From: Myxacorys chilensis ATA2-1-KO14
GTDB lineage: Bacteria > Cyanobacteriota > Cyanobacteriia > Leptolyngbyales > Leptolyngbyaceae
DNA length: 45,897 bases
Assembly: GCA_019359275.1 (NCBI GenBank)
Contig: JAHHHP010000045.1
Location: forward strand, 1-45,897
Direction: 5' to 3'
The first letter of the stretch is position 1. The number at the start of each line of letters is the position of its first letter. A program made the position numbers and the translations under genes. Below are positions 23,812 through 32,900 of this stretch, in pieces. Below the pieces are notes generated by a model that saw nothing but the letters and a program-made list of their open reading frames with translations, made no database searches and was not told the DNA's origin.

Positions 23812-24063
23812 ATGGGACTTATGAATCGGATACAGGAGTTTGGAAAAGAGAAAGGAATCCCAAGTGCCAACAAGTTTTGGCAAAAGACAGGGTTGCCTAG
23901 AGCTACTGCCTTTCGGCTGTGGCGAGACAGAAATATTTACCCAGACAGGGCAACTGTTGAGGCAATATGTAGAACACTTAATGCCCAGCCTGGAGACTTC
24001 CTTGTTTTTATTGCAGATGGAGAATCGATAGGGGAGTCTGAAGCGCTGAGCGTTAAGGCATGA
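23812..24063 (+). CDS. Cro/CI-type HTH repressor-like protein
   Basis: An 83-residue XRE-family protein. The helix-turn-helix reads SANKFWQKTGLPRATAFRLWRD, followed by DRATVEAICRTLNAQPGDFLVFI, the common tail of small Cro/YozG-like regulators (ALNCQPGDLL-type). Either the ATG at 23812 or the one at 23821 could be the start. The promoter directly upstream has two dyads, so autoregulation is likely. It may control the divergent minus-strand cluster and so act as the switch of this island or prophage (inference). Confidence 0.88.
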   Translation: MGLMNRIQEFGKEKGIPSANKFWQKTGLPRATAFRLWRDRNIYPDRATVEAICRTLNAQPGDFLVFIADGESIGESEALSVKA

Positions 24064-24089
24064 TTCAGCGATCGCATAGGAGAAACACC

Positions 24090-24155
24090 ATGACCGACGC
24101 CAACCGTATTGAAGCCATCGAAACCGATCTCGAAGTCGTCAAAGAGTTTTTATAA
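24090..24155 (+). CDS. 21-codon mini-ORF or N-terminal remnant
   Basis: ATG to TAA encoding a 21-residue acidic helix starting MTDANRIEAIETDLEVVKEF. AGGAGA lies eight bases before the ATG, so it is well placed for translation. It resembles the start of small cyanobacterial coiled-coil proteins and could be a truncated copy. It sits between the HTH and DUF3800 genes in the same direction. Confidence 0.4.
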   Translation: MTDANRIEAIETDLEVVKEFL

Positions 24156-24164
24156 GAAGCAATC

Positions 24165-24971
24165 GTGATTCACAATAAAACCGAATTTGCGCTGTATATG
24201 GACGAGAGCGGAAGTGCCAAACCCAGTCCCAGGGATGCAGCACCATACTTTGCAGTAGGCGGAGTATTGGTTAAACGACAGGATGAGTCGGTAATCGCCA
24301 ACCAAATCATCGAATTTAAGAGGCGTTGGGAAATTTCAGAAAATACCGCTTTACACGGTAATGAAATCCGCTCTCGTAAGAAAAATTTTGCTTGGTTAGG
24401 TCTGAAGCCAAAAGAGGAACAAGATGCATTCTTGTGCGATTTATCGAACACCATTACATGTTGCCCGATAATCGTTCACGCCTGCGTTGTCTCAAGACAG
24501 GGCTACTTAAAGAGGTATTTCGAGAGATATGGCGAAAAAACCTGGGAAATGCTGAAGAGCGCTTTCATGATCCTGATTGAACGATCTGCTAAGTACGCCT
24601 CTCAGAACGATGGAAAATTGATGGTCTACTACGAGAAAGCAGGAAAGAATGAAGACCGTTTGATGGAAGAGCACTTTGACACCATTCGCTCTGAAGGTCA
24701 TCCGTTTGCTTTGGAAGGCTCAGCCAAGTATGATCCTCTCTCTCCTGGCACGCTAGATAATATTCTTTGTGGCATAGAGGGTAAGACCAAGCAGAATTTG
24801 CTTATTCAGGTAGCCGATCTTTGCTTACATCCTGTCGTCAGGGCTAAAGATCAATCAGAGAATACAGCCTTTCAAGCCTTGAGGCAAAATCAGCGATTGG
24901 TGGATTCTGTGCTCCAAGAAGATCAGCTACCAACTATGGGAATTAAATACTATTGCTTTGAAGACCCTTAA
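24165..24971 (+). CDS. DUF3800 family protein
   Basis: A 268-residue protein. ALYMDESGSAKP near the N-terminus is the DUF3800 signature with the D-E-S-G acidic pair, followed by YFAVGGVLV, LHGNEIRSRK and, near the C-terminus, LLIQVADLCLHPVVRA, another family block with an Asp. The family is predicted to have an RNase H-like fold and is frequent in phages and defence islands; the substrate is unknown. It starts with GTG at 24165. A double hairpin follows the stop and may end the HTH-DUF3800 transcript. Confidence 0.88.
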   Translation: MIHNKTEFALYMDESGSAKPSPRDAAPYFAVGGVLVKRQDESVIANQIIEFKRRWEISENTALHGNEIRSRKKNFAWLGLKPKEEQDAFLCDLSNTITCCPIIVHACVVSRQGYLKRYFERYGEKTWEMLKSAFMILIERSAKYASQNDGKLMVYYEKAGKNEDRLMEEHFDTIRSEGHPFALEGSAKYDPLSPGTLDNILCGIEGKTKQNLLIQVADLCLHPVVRAKDQSENTAFQALRQNQRLVDSVLQEDQLPTMGIKYYCFEDP

Positions 24972-24979
24972 AACACTGA

Positions 24980-25014
24980 AACCGCCTCCGTAGTCATTTG
25001 ACTAGTTGGCGGTT
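24980..25014 (+). terminator. Nested stem-loop after the DUF3800 gene
   Basis: Outer arms AACCGCC (24980-24986) and GGCGGTT (25008-25014) enclose inner arms TAGTCA/TGACTA (24991-25004). It starts nine bases after the stop. There is no T-run, so termination would be Rho-independent only in a weak sense; it may also protect the 3' end. Confidence 0.45.
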
Positions 25015-25170
25015 GGTGCGGCAGTCATACGACTACCCCTGGGCTAGGCCCTCTACTTGATCGTATTTCACGATTCTTCGCAAGTCAATTAAATTCCTGA
25101 ATCGATGCGATCGCAATGTTTCACCTTGAAGCTGGTAAGCCATGTCTTATGATTTAAAGAGATAAGCGCT

Positions 25171-25620
25171 ATGATTCCAATATTCAGTGCTAACGGCAAC
25201 TTACCACCTGGCATCCATCGTTGTACATGGGAAAAGTTTGTGGAGCGTTTTGGAATCACACCACATCGCTTGAGCCTAATTGCTGGACTTAAGAAAGCAA
25301 TGGAACACTTACAGATAGCAGGGTGTTGCACCATCTACATAGATGGCAGTTTTGTAACTAATAAGTTGATCCCTGGCGATTTCGACGCCTGCTGGGAAAC
25401 CAAAGGTGTTGATGCAGAAAAACTAATCTCAATCGCCCCATCCTTATTGGACTTTTCCAACCAACGAGCCGCCCAAAAAGCAGAGTATGGCGGAGAGCTA
25501 TTTTTTGCTGGAGTGCCCGCAGATGCTGCCGGAACTTTATTTCTAGACTTCTTCCAGATAGATAGAAATGGTGGGCCTAAAGGAATTATTGCTATTGACT
25601 TAGAGAGGTGGCAGCCGTGA
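25171..25620 (+). CDS. Nucleotidyltransferase-like toxin candidate (DUF6932-like)
   Basis: A 149-residue protein with a nucleotidyltransferase-type motif IYIDGSFVT...PGDFDACWE (G59-S60 and D70-x-D72), that is GS followed by two metal-binding Asp. This is the pattern of minimal nucleotidyltransferase (MNT)-like proteins and DUF6932. The preceding helix GLKKAMEHLQIAGCCT fits. It overlaps the next gene by four bases (GTGA), as toxin-antitoxin pairs do. Toxin activity is inferred by analogy and not proven. Confidence 0.78.
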   Translation: MIPIFSANGNLPPGIHRCTWEKFVERFGITPHRLSLIAGLKKAMEHLQIAGCCTIYIDGSFVTNKLIPGDFDACWETKGVDAEKLISIAPSLLDFSNQRAAQKAEYGGELFFAGVPADAAGTLFLDFFQIDRNGGPKGIIAIDLERWQP

Positions 25621-26081
25621 TTGAAAACGATCATCAATATCGCGTCACACAGATTCAAGCTCAGAAGTTTGAAAAGGCTTTGGAGCAAATACTTCAAACG
25701 CCCGAACAAGAACGCAAAACCAATCCCCTGCTTTGGCAAGCCCAAATCTCTGCTTTGGAGAGTCAGCTTAGCGATCTGCGCGAAGAAATGGAGGAGTACA
25801 ACAAAAGCAACATTAAGACCAAACTGGCTCAACCTAAACATGAAATAATTACTAAACACGAAATAATTGTGGTAACGCTCACCTATTCAGAGCGCGATCG
25901 CAAGCGCAAGCGCAAGCGCTCTGGACAAATTCAATCCATGCGTATCTTTATCAAAGTAACAGCAGATTTAGAAAAAGATTTAGAAATACTGGCAGCTAAA
26001 CAAAATCGCTCTGTCAGCGATTTGCTGGAAACAATGGCTAAGGACGCTGTCGATCAAGCAAAGAAGGAAGGAAAGTTATGA
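25617..26081 (+). CDS. Antitoxin-like protein with RHH-like C-terminus
   Basis: A 154-residue protein from the GTG at 25617, which overlaps the upstream TGA. The N-terminal part (VIENDHQYRVTQIQAQKFEKA, then LESQLSDLREEMEEY) matches a helical region found in cyanobacterial antitoxins normally followed by an XRE helix-turn-helix. Here the C-terminus is instead an RHH-like unit (MRIFIKVTADLEKDLEILA, NRSVSDLLETMA). The link is low-complexity, with a duplicated KHEII segment and an RKRKRKR run. It may be a fusion of two regulators. It pairs with the nucleotidyltransferase-like gene. Confidence 0.72.
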   Translation: MIENDHQYRVTQIQAQKFEKALEQILQTPEQERKTNPLLWQAQISALESQLSDLREEMEEYNKSNIKTKLAQPKHEIITKHEIIVVTLTYSERDRKRKRKRSGQIQSMRIFIKVTADLEKDLEILAAKQNRSVSDLLETMAKDAVDQAKKEGKL

Positions 26082-26151
26082 TTAATCCTTTTAACGTTGG
26101 CACAGACTCATCTCTTGTGTTTCCCATCAAGAAAGGGGTTGGGCTGTGATG

Positions 26152-26550
26152 TTAAATAAACAAACTAGGGGAGACGTGGAAGAACTCTCCTAACGCTTTA
26201 GCTTGTGCCTTGCTGATCGACCGCTTACCGTTCACAACCTCCGACACCACTCCTTTGGAACCAAGGATTCCAACTAAATCGGCTTGCCTTGTGCCTGCTG
26301 ACTCCATCAAATGTTCAAGCATCTCCTGAGGAGTAGACGGATCCATTGGATAGTTCGCGGTTTCATACGTTTCAATCAGAGCAACCAAAAGATCAAAGAT
26401 TGCCGCCTGCTCTGGGGTGTGATCCTTGCACCCCATCAGCTTCTCTACAGCCTCAAGCGCTCGATCGTACTCTGCTTCAGAGCTGATCACTTGAGGCTGA
26501 AACTCTACTAGGAGTTGACCATAGCTGTTTCTGTCAAAAGTAAGGGTCAT
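26152..26550 (-). CDS. higA: HigA-like antitoxin
   Basis: A 132-residue HigA-type antitoxin from the ATG at 26550. The C-terminal XRE helix-turn-helix is clear: RQADLVGILGSKGVVSEVVNGKR, then SKAQAKALGEFFHVSPSLFI. The N-terminal half (LLVEFQPQVISSEAEYDRAL, helices up to NYPMDPSTPQEML) is the long domain of HTH proteins paired with HigB. It overlaps the toxin gene by 17 bases, with the toxin first as is usual for higBA. It should neutralise HigB and repress the promoter upstream. Confidence 0.87.
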   Translation of the reverse strand: MTLTFDRNSYGQLLVEFQPQVISSEAEYDRALEAVEKLMGCKDHTPEQAAIFDLLVALIETYETANYPMDPSTPQEMLEHLMESAGTRQADLVGILGSKGVVSEVVNGKRSISKAQAKALGEFFHVSPSLFI

Positions 26551-26827
26551 CTTTCCATACCCCCTTGTCATAGTCTGCATGAGTTAGAAAATACTTGTAG
26601 TACACCGTTTGCCGCTCATAATTGATCCCAACGATGAGGCGATAGCTTTTGATGTTGAAAACGGTGAGATTTCCGACCGCTTCAGCATCGCGATACACGG
26701 TGCGAACTTCCTCTAGGTTTTTCCAAGAAGCTTGTTTGACAACCCGATACCAGGCTCCAATCTTCCTACTAACATCTGGATACTTTGTCGCACCTGAACG
26801 CAGGTTGCGTATAGCAATGAGGCGCAT
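26534..26827 (-). CDS. higB: HigB-like mRNA interferase toxin
   Basis: A 97-residue HigB toxin: MRLIAIRNLRSGATKYPDV, AWYRVVKQASWKNLEEVR, VFNIKSYRLIVGINYERQTVYYKYFLTHADYDKGVWKDD. The family binds the ribosome and cleaves mRNA. The conserved TVFNIKGNxYRLI core and the H-A-D-Y-D ending are present. An AAAGGA lies before the ATG. It is co-transcribed with the antitoxin and preceded by a promoter with a dyad. It may stabilise the island or act in phage exclusion (inference). Confidence 0.92.
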   Translation of the reverse strand: MRLIAIRNLRSGATKYPDVSRKIGAWYRVVKQASWKNLEEVRTVYRDAEAVGNLTVFNIKSYRLIVGINYERQTVYYKYFLTHADYDKGVWKDDPYF

Positions 26828-26898
26828 AAAGCTTTGTCCTTTCGATAACCGTTAATTTATGCATACTGGAACTACCCTTACTCGCAAACTGTGACCCT

Positions 26899-26927
26899 AT
26901 GTTCTCACTTTGAGAACCGTTTGTCAA
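26899..26927 (-). promoter_or_regulatory. higBA promoter and operator dyad
   Basis: On the minus strand TTGACA (26927-26922) is followed 17 bases later by a weak -10 GAACAT (26904-26899). A perfect dyad GTTCTCA-CTT-TGAGAAC (26901-26917) fills the spacer and overlaps the -10. That is a typical place for HigA to bind and repress its own operon. Confidence 0.6.
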
Positions 26928-26987
26928 GTAAGTTCCTCAGGCTCAACGGTTAATTTCTCCCACTTGACGAGAGTTAGTCTGGGAGGA

Positions 26988-29900
26988 TTAAAGATTTCGT
27001 AGGCTAGAACCTGCGCTGCGGTTTGTGTAGTCGGCATAATCATCGATCGGGGTTTGGCTGTTGAACGTCAGGCTGCGTGGCGTGTTGGCTAGTTTCTCAA
27101 TCCGATCGCTCACTCGGTTTAGCGCTGCAAGCATATCGCCTCCATTGAAGGCGGCTTTATTCACTGCCGATGCTACTTCAATCGATCGCGGGCCTCCAGC
27201 GCTCACTGCTTGATTCAGTCTTGTGGCAGTGTCGGCAACATCTCCAAACCCGCTCTTAGAGGCAATCAGACTGAGAAACTCTTTCTCTCTACCAGAACTA
27301 AGGTTCAATGCTGTCAGAATCGCTTCTTTCTGCCCTTCCTGCCCACGAAATTCGTTGCCCGTAATGGCTTGGCTGAATGCCCGTCGAGCATTATCGTAAG
27401 CAGTAATGTCATTGCCCGATAGCGTTAGCCCTCCAGATGCACCAACGCCACCACCTAACCCGCTCGACGATGCACCGCCCGCGCCACCTGTGACACCTCC
27501 GCCAACGCCTAGTTGGTCTTGCAGTTGTGCTTGCTCACGCTCCCTCGACCGTTGGTTTTTGGCATTTTCTGCCTGCAATGCATCACGGTTCGTTTGCTGC
27601 TGAACGGCTTGCACTTTTTCCTCTTTAGCGATGCGCTTATCGAGTTCATTATTTTGCTGCTGAGCAATGTTGAGTCCTTCATCCGAAATTCCCAACCCCT
27701 TGTTCGCGTTAGCTAGGTAGTCTTGTGCGGATGAAATCTCCTCTGCATCCCCTGATTTCTTCGCTAAACGCAATTCCTTCTGAGCGTCCAACACATTTCG
27801 CTGTGCCGCATTCTGAGCATACTTTGCCTCATTGATCGCCTTTCTTGCTGAAACTTTCTCTAGCTCAAGTTGAATGGTTAACGACTCACGTTCAAGCTGC
27901 TGTTGCCGCTCTAGGATGGCAAGCTTCTCTCGGTCGGCTTCCAACTCCAATGACTGACGATTTTGCGTCAAGGTCAGTACATCAGTTGGCTGAGAGCCTG
28001 ACACTCCACTGCCCCCAAGCTGCTGCTGTAATACCGCTCTGAGGTTCTTGCCTGTCTCTTTCGATTGCAACGCTTTGACAGCATCAATATTTTCATTTGT
28101 CCGATCGATGCCAATCTTCAAACTGCTCTGGCGAGCATCCGCGATCGCGCTCGTCAACTTCAACTCAGTCTCAAGTGCCGTCTTTTTGTTATTGAGCGAT
28201 CGCTGCTCTGCTTCAGCAACCTGAGCAATTTTCTTCAGCTCAATCTGTGCCGAGAGTTCAACAATCTTATCCCGTTGCGCTCTGGAATTCTGAGCAATTT
28301 GCAGTTTGCGATCTTCTGCCTCCTTATCAGACAAGACTTTGACCGTTTCTTGTTCTGGCTTAGGAGCGTCAATATCAAACCCCAAATCCTTGAAGAACTC
28401 ATATTTCCGTTGCTCTCTGGGGTCAACAGGGCGATTCACGACTTGAGCCGTGTTGAGGCGTGTCACCTCAGCATCTTCTTTCCCAAGCTGGTCAAAGCGT
28501 TGCTGTGCGGCGTCACGTTCTGCGGTTGCTGAGGCAATCCCAGTCTTGAGGCCGACAAAACTACTGCTATCGAGGCCACCTAATTTGAAATTGATGCTGC
28601 GATCGCTGAGCTGAGCATCAATACTGGCGTTCACCAACTTAGAAGTACGCTCAAACTTCTCGATAATCTTGCGGTTAATTGCCTCTCGCAGGGCCAGCTC
28701 CTGCTCCGCTTGACGTACAGACAAATCAGCCAAGCTATTGCTGAGGTCTTGACTCCGCTTTTCATATTCTTCTTTCTTGACGATGCCACGGGCAAACGCT
28801 GACTCTAATTCATCTAACTGAGATTGAGTGCTTGACTGTTGAGCGTTAGCGGTATTCAGCCCAATTTGTGCTTGGGCGATGCCCGCATCTTCCTCAGAAA
28901 TTGACTTGCCAATTTTCTGTCGAATCAGCCCCACCGTGGCCGTCGATTCCTGCTGTTTGATTTGGGCTTCACGTTTACGCGCAGAGCGCTCAATTTCAGC
29001 CAGTTTCACGGCTTCGGCTGCTTTGACAGCAGCTACTTCATTCTGGGCGTTCTGCACCTCTTGATCACTGATGCGATCGCCAATCTCCCGCCGTTGCTTC
29101 TCATATTCTTCGGCAGACAATGTGCCCGCCGCAAATGCCGCCTCAATGCCGTCTAATTGTTGCTTGGTACTATCGAGTTCGGCTTTGCCCTTGGTGACTT
29201 GCAGGTTGGCACTTTCAGCACTGGCATCGGCTTCATAAATCGAGCCAGCCTTTTGTTTCTCTAGCAGCCCAATTTGAGCAGTGTTGGCATCACGTTTAAG
29301 CTGCGATTCGCGCTGCTGAGTTGTTTTCTGAATTTCGGCAAGTTTTGCCGATTCTTCGGCTTTCTGGAGGGCGATTCGAGTTCTTGAACCCTCCACCTCA
29401 AGCGCGTTCCTCCCGTCAACCGCTTTTTTGTAGTTGATCAGGTCGTCTAGTAGCTTTTTCTTACCGTCATCATTTGTTTTGACAGACTGAAGATCCCCAA
29501 CCGACGAATCAAGGCTGATCTGCTTCCCGTTCGAGCCAGTCAAACCCTGCAAAGTATTTTGTATTTCAGCAGCGTTAAGCTTGGGCTGTATTTCAGCAAT
29601 AACCTTTTGATTGCCTTCTAATTTTGCAGTTGCCCGCTTATCCTCCTGCCCCGCTGCTTGAACTGGAGCATTAATACTTGCATTGACATCACTACCAAAA
29701 TTTTCTATCTGAGCTTTGAGATCCTTCGCTGTGCCGATATTGAACTGAATATCGGCATTGCGCTCTACCTCTTCCAGTTTGAGATTCATCTCACCCAGCG
29801 CAACCTTGAGATCCAAAACGCGATCGGCGGCTGTGCCAAAACTCTTCTCTATCTGGGACAGAACGGATTGTCCTTTATCTAAGGCTGCAATCTCTGAACT

Positions 29901-32900
29901 AATTCGAGTTTTTTCGGCGTCAGTTTTAGCACTTTTTAGCTGTTCTTTGCGCCCATCGATTTGTTGTTTAATGCTGGACTGTAGTTCAGTAATCGGTGCA
30001 GTGGCTTTCGCTCGTTCGCTGGTCAGAGCCTGAATTTGCTCGTCAAGCTGGCCCAGTCGCGTCTTGTCTGCTTTAGGCTTAGCGGCTAAGCCATTGCGTT
30101 GAGCCTGAAGCACCGACACCTGCTGATCAATGCCCTGAGCTTTGGCAAGGCTCTCACGAATATCGGCAGTTCCGCGTCTACCTTTCTCATCTACAGTATC
30201 GATTTGGCCGCTATAAATCTGGCTTAACAGGCTGTTTGTAGCGTCTGACCCCTTGTTAAACTCGATTTGAGATTTCTGTTGCTGCAACTCTGCAACAGTG
30301 GTGAGCCTGCCAAAATCTTTGTCTGCCCCAAAGAATTGGTTTACCCCACTATTAATATTGTTGGCGAAATTAAGAACATCGTCGGTTTTGAATGAAGCCC
30401 CTGTCTTATCTAATCCTGTTAACCCAAGCAGCCCCAAGCTAAGGTCAAATCCCTTCGATTCGCTCGGTTTATTGGGGACATCATCAATTTCACCACGAGC
30501 CGCCCGTGCTGCTTTTGCAATGCGTTGGAGGGACTTCTCGCCCTGGTCTGCAAAGGCTTTGAACTTTTGCCCCTCCTCATCTAGTCCGAACACTTCTCCG
30601 ATCGCTCGTCCTGCTTCGATCGCGCCGAGGGTTGCGATCGTTGCTATTCCAAAATCAAGCGCAAGTTTGCGAGCGCTGCCTCCAACAGAGAGAGCACCCT
30701 CCTTTAAAGCCCCTAATCCTGCCTTAATTCTTTCAACAGGTAGAAGCTGTGCAGCAAGTGGGGCAAGTAGCGGGCGACCGACAATAGTGGCAAACGTTAG
30801 AAAGGTTGGAACCAGCACATTCAGGCTGTTGCCCAGCACATCAAGCCCCTTTGCTGCCCCATCGACTGCAAACGCATTCGGTGTAAACAGCTTTCCGAAC
30901 TTCTCCTGAAGTTGCTGAGATGAATTGCCCAACCGATTGAACGAACTTTGAATGTTTTGTGAGGCACTTTCAGCACTGCCCGCAAACTCAACCTGTAACT
31001 GACGGGCAAACTTCGGTAAGAAGTCGTTTGCCGTCACAGAACCCGTTTCGAGAAACTTATTAAGCTCTGCCTCAGTCGCGCCCATCGCACGGGCAGCAAT
31101 GCTAAACGCGCCCGGAATCCTTTCTCCTAGTTGACCCCGCAACTCCTCAGCCTGGACCTTGCCCTTACTGGCAATCTGAGACAGAGCCAAAATTGCCCCA
31201 CCTGATTCTTCAGCACTCAGCCCCAACGTGGTAGACGCCTGCCCTAAGCCTGTGACTAAATCCTTCGTCACTTGCCCTGCTAGAGCCGTTCCTTTAGTTG
31301 AGGCGGAGAGTTTAACAAATCCCTCTTGCAGTGCCCCTAACGGGACGCCTAGCCGTGTTGCCTCGCCTCGGATAAACGCTAGATCCTTCGCCGCATTACC
31401 TGCCCCACCAGAGCCGAAACTGAGGGCGGTTTTGAGGTTGTCAAGCTTAATTGCCGCGTTGACCGACTCTTTACCAAAGTTGGTGATAATCGGGACAATG
31501 TTCGACAGGACTTGGAAGCCGATAAACCCTGCGATCGCAGTCTTAGCAAAACCGCCAATCTTATTGAGCGACAGCCCAAAGATCTCAGTTGCACCAACCC
31601 CTTCCTGGAACCTCTGTTTTAATCCGGTGATGGCTGAGCCAAGCTCATTGAGTAATCCCTTCTGAGCGGCTTGCGCCGATGCCTTTACGGGGGGTGTGTC
31701 TGCTACATTTTTAAGAATGCCGCCCGTATTCTTTTCAAAAGCGTAGGCGTCGGTTTCAAGTGCCTTCACTGCTCCTAGCTGAGTCCCCTTTGCACCCCCA
31801 CGACGAGCAATTTCTACTGATTTATCAACCTGCGATCGCTGGGCCTGAGTCAGTGAGTCACGCCGCAACAGGTCTACGTTTTGCCCTGACGCTGCCTCTT
31901 CTAGGCCAATCTTGCCACCATCCAGCTGAACGCTGTGCCGTCCTTCATGGGTAAGCGACTTCAGTTGCTCTGAATACCTGTGAAGTTGTTCCGTTCGCTT
32001 TGAGAGAATGCCAGCGATCGTGTTATCAATCACGATCGTGTTTTGCTCAATGTCGAAAAATGCTTGTGCCCCTAGTTTCTTAAGGCGATTACCATCAACC
32101 GACAGCTTTGGAATATTGCTGGGGTTGTAAGCGGCTCCCGACAGTTTGACAATCTCTTCGTAGATTGCTTCGTAGTTATTGCGAATTTGGGCAGCTTTCT
32201 TTTGGTTGTTGGGCAGCAGTGGCCTAAACCGCTCTACCAGCCCCCTCGCTCCCGTTGGAGCCTGTGCTCTAGCCAGTCCCTCAATAGGTGGCTCTTGGAA
32301 TGGCTCAACTGCTTTTTGAACCTTGGGAACCGTGAGCGATGCCGCGATCGCACCCTTAAACGGAAGCGCTCTCAGCACTCCAGCACCTGGAACCACGCCC
32401 GTCAGTGCGTCTAATCCGGCGTTGAGCGATCTGGCGGCAATATTGCCAACCCCAAACCCTGCAATGTCTCCAGTTAGATCTTTGCCAGATGACCGTCCGC
32501 GTGTAATGGCTTGCCGTGCAACTAATGCCCCGACCAAATCTCCTGTCAGTTCAGGCACAATGCCATATTTCGCGCCAATCTGAGAGGCAGCAAATCCGGC
32601 TGTATTGACCGCTAGATCGATCGCTCTGGGAGACTTGGCGATCGCGCCTAATGTGCCCTGAATGGTTTGCTGTGGCTGGACTTCAAACTGTTTTGCAGCA
32701 AAGTTGGTGAGCTTGCGAAATCCCTCTTTCAGCGTTGTGCCTAGCGTTGCTGTTACAGGCTCAACATCATCTAGAGCAACTCTCGCAAGCCCTTTCACAC
32801 GAGTGCTCTGAGCCTCGATTGTGACCGTCTTGATCGCGTCGTTTCGCTCAGTTCTAGCCGCATTGAGGCTGGGGTTATTGCGAACTGTGTTTTCGATTCG

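Noticed and set aside
25335..25859. Minus-strand 174-codon frame opposite the nucleotidyltransferase-like pair
   Set aside because: The plus-strand pair has clear motifs and overlapping start/stop; the antisense frame has none.
30298..30909. Long plus-strand frames opposite the tape measure
   Set aside because: Serine- and proline-rich antisense translations of the tape-measure gene, a known artefact of long biased genes.
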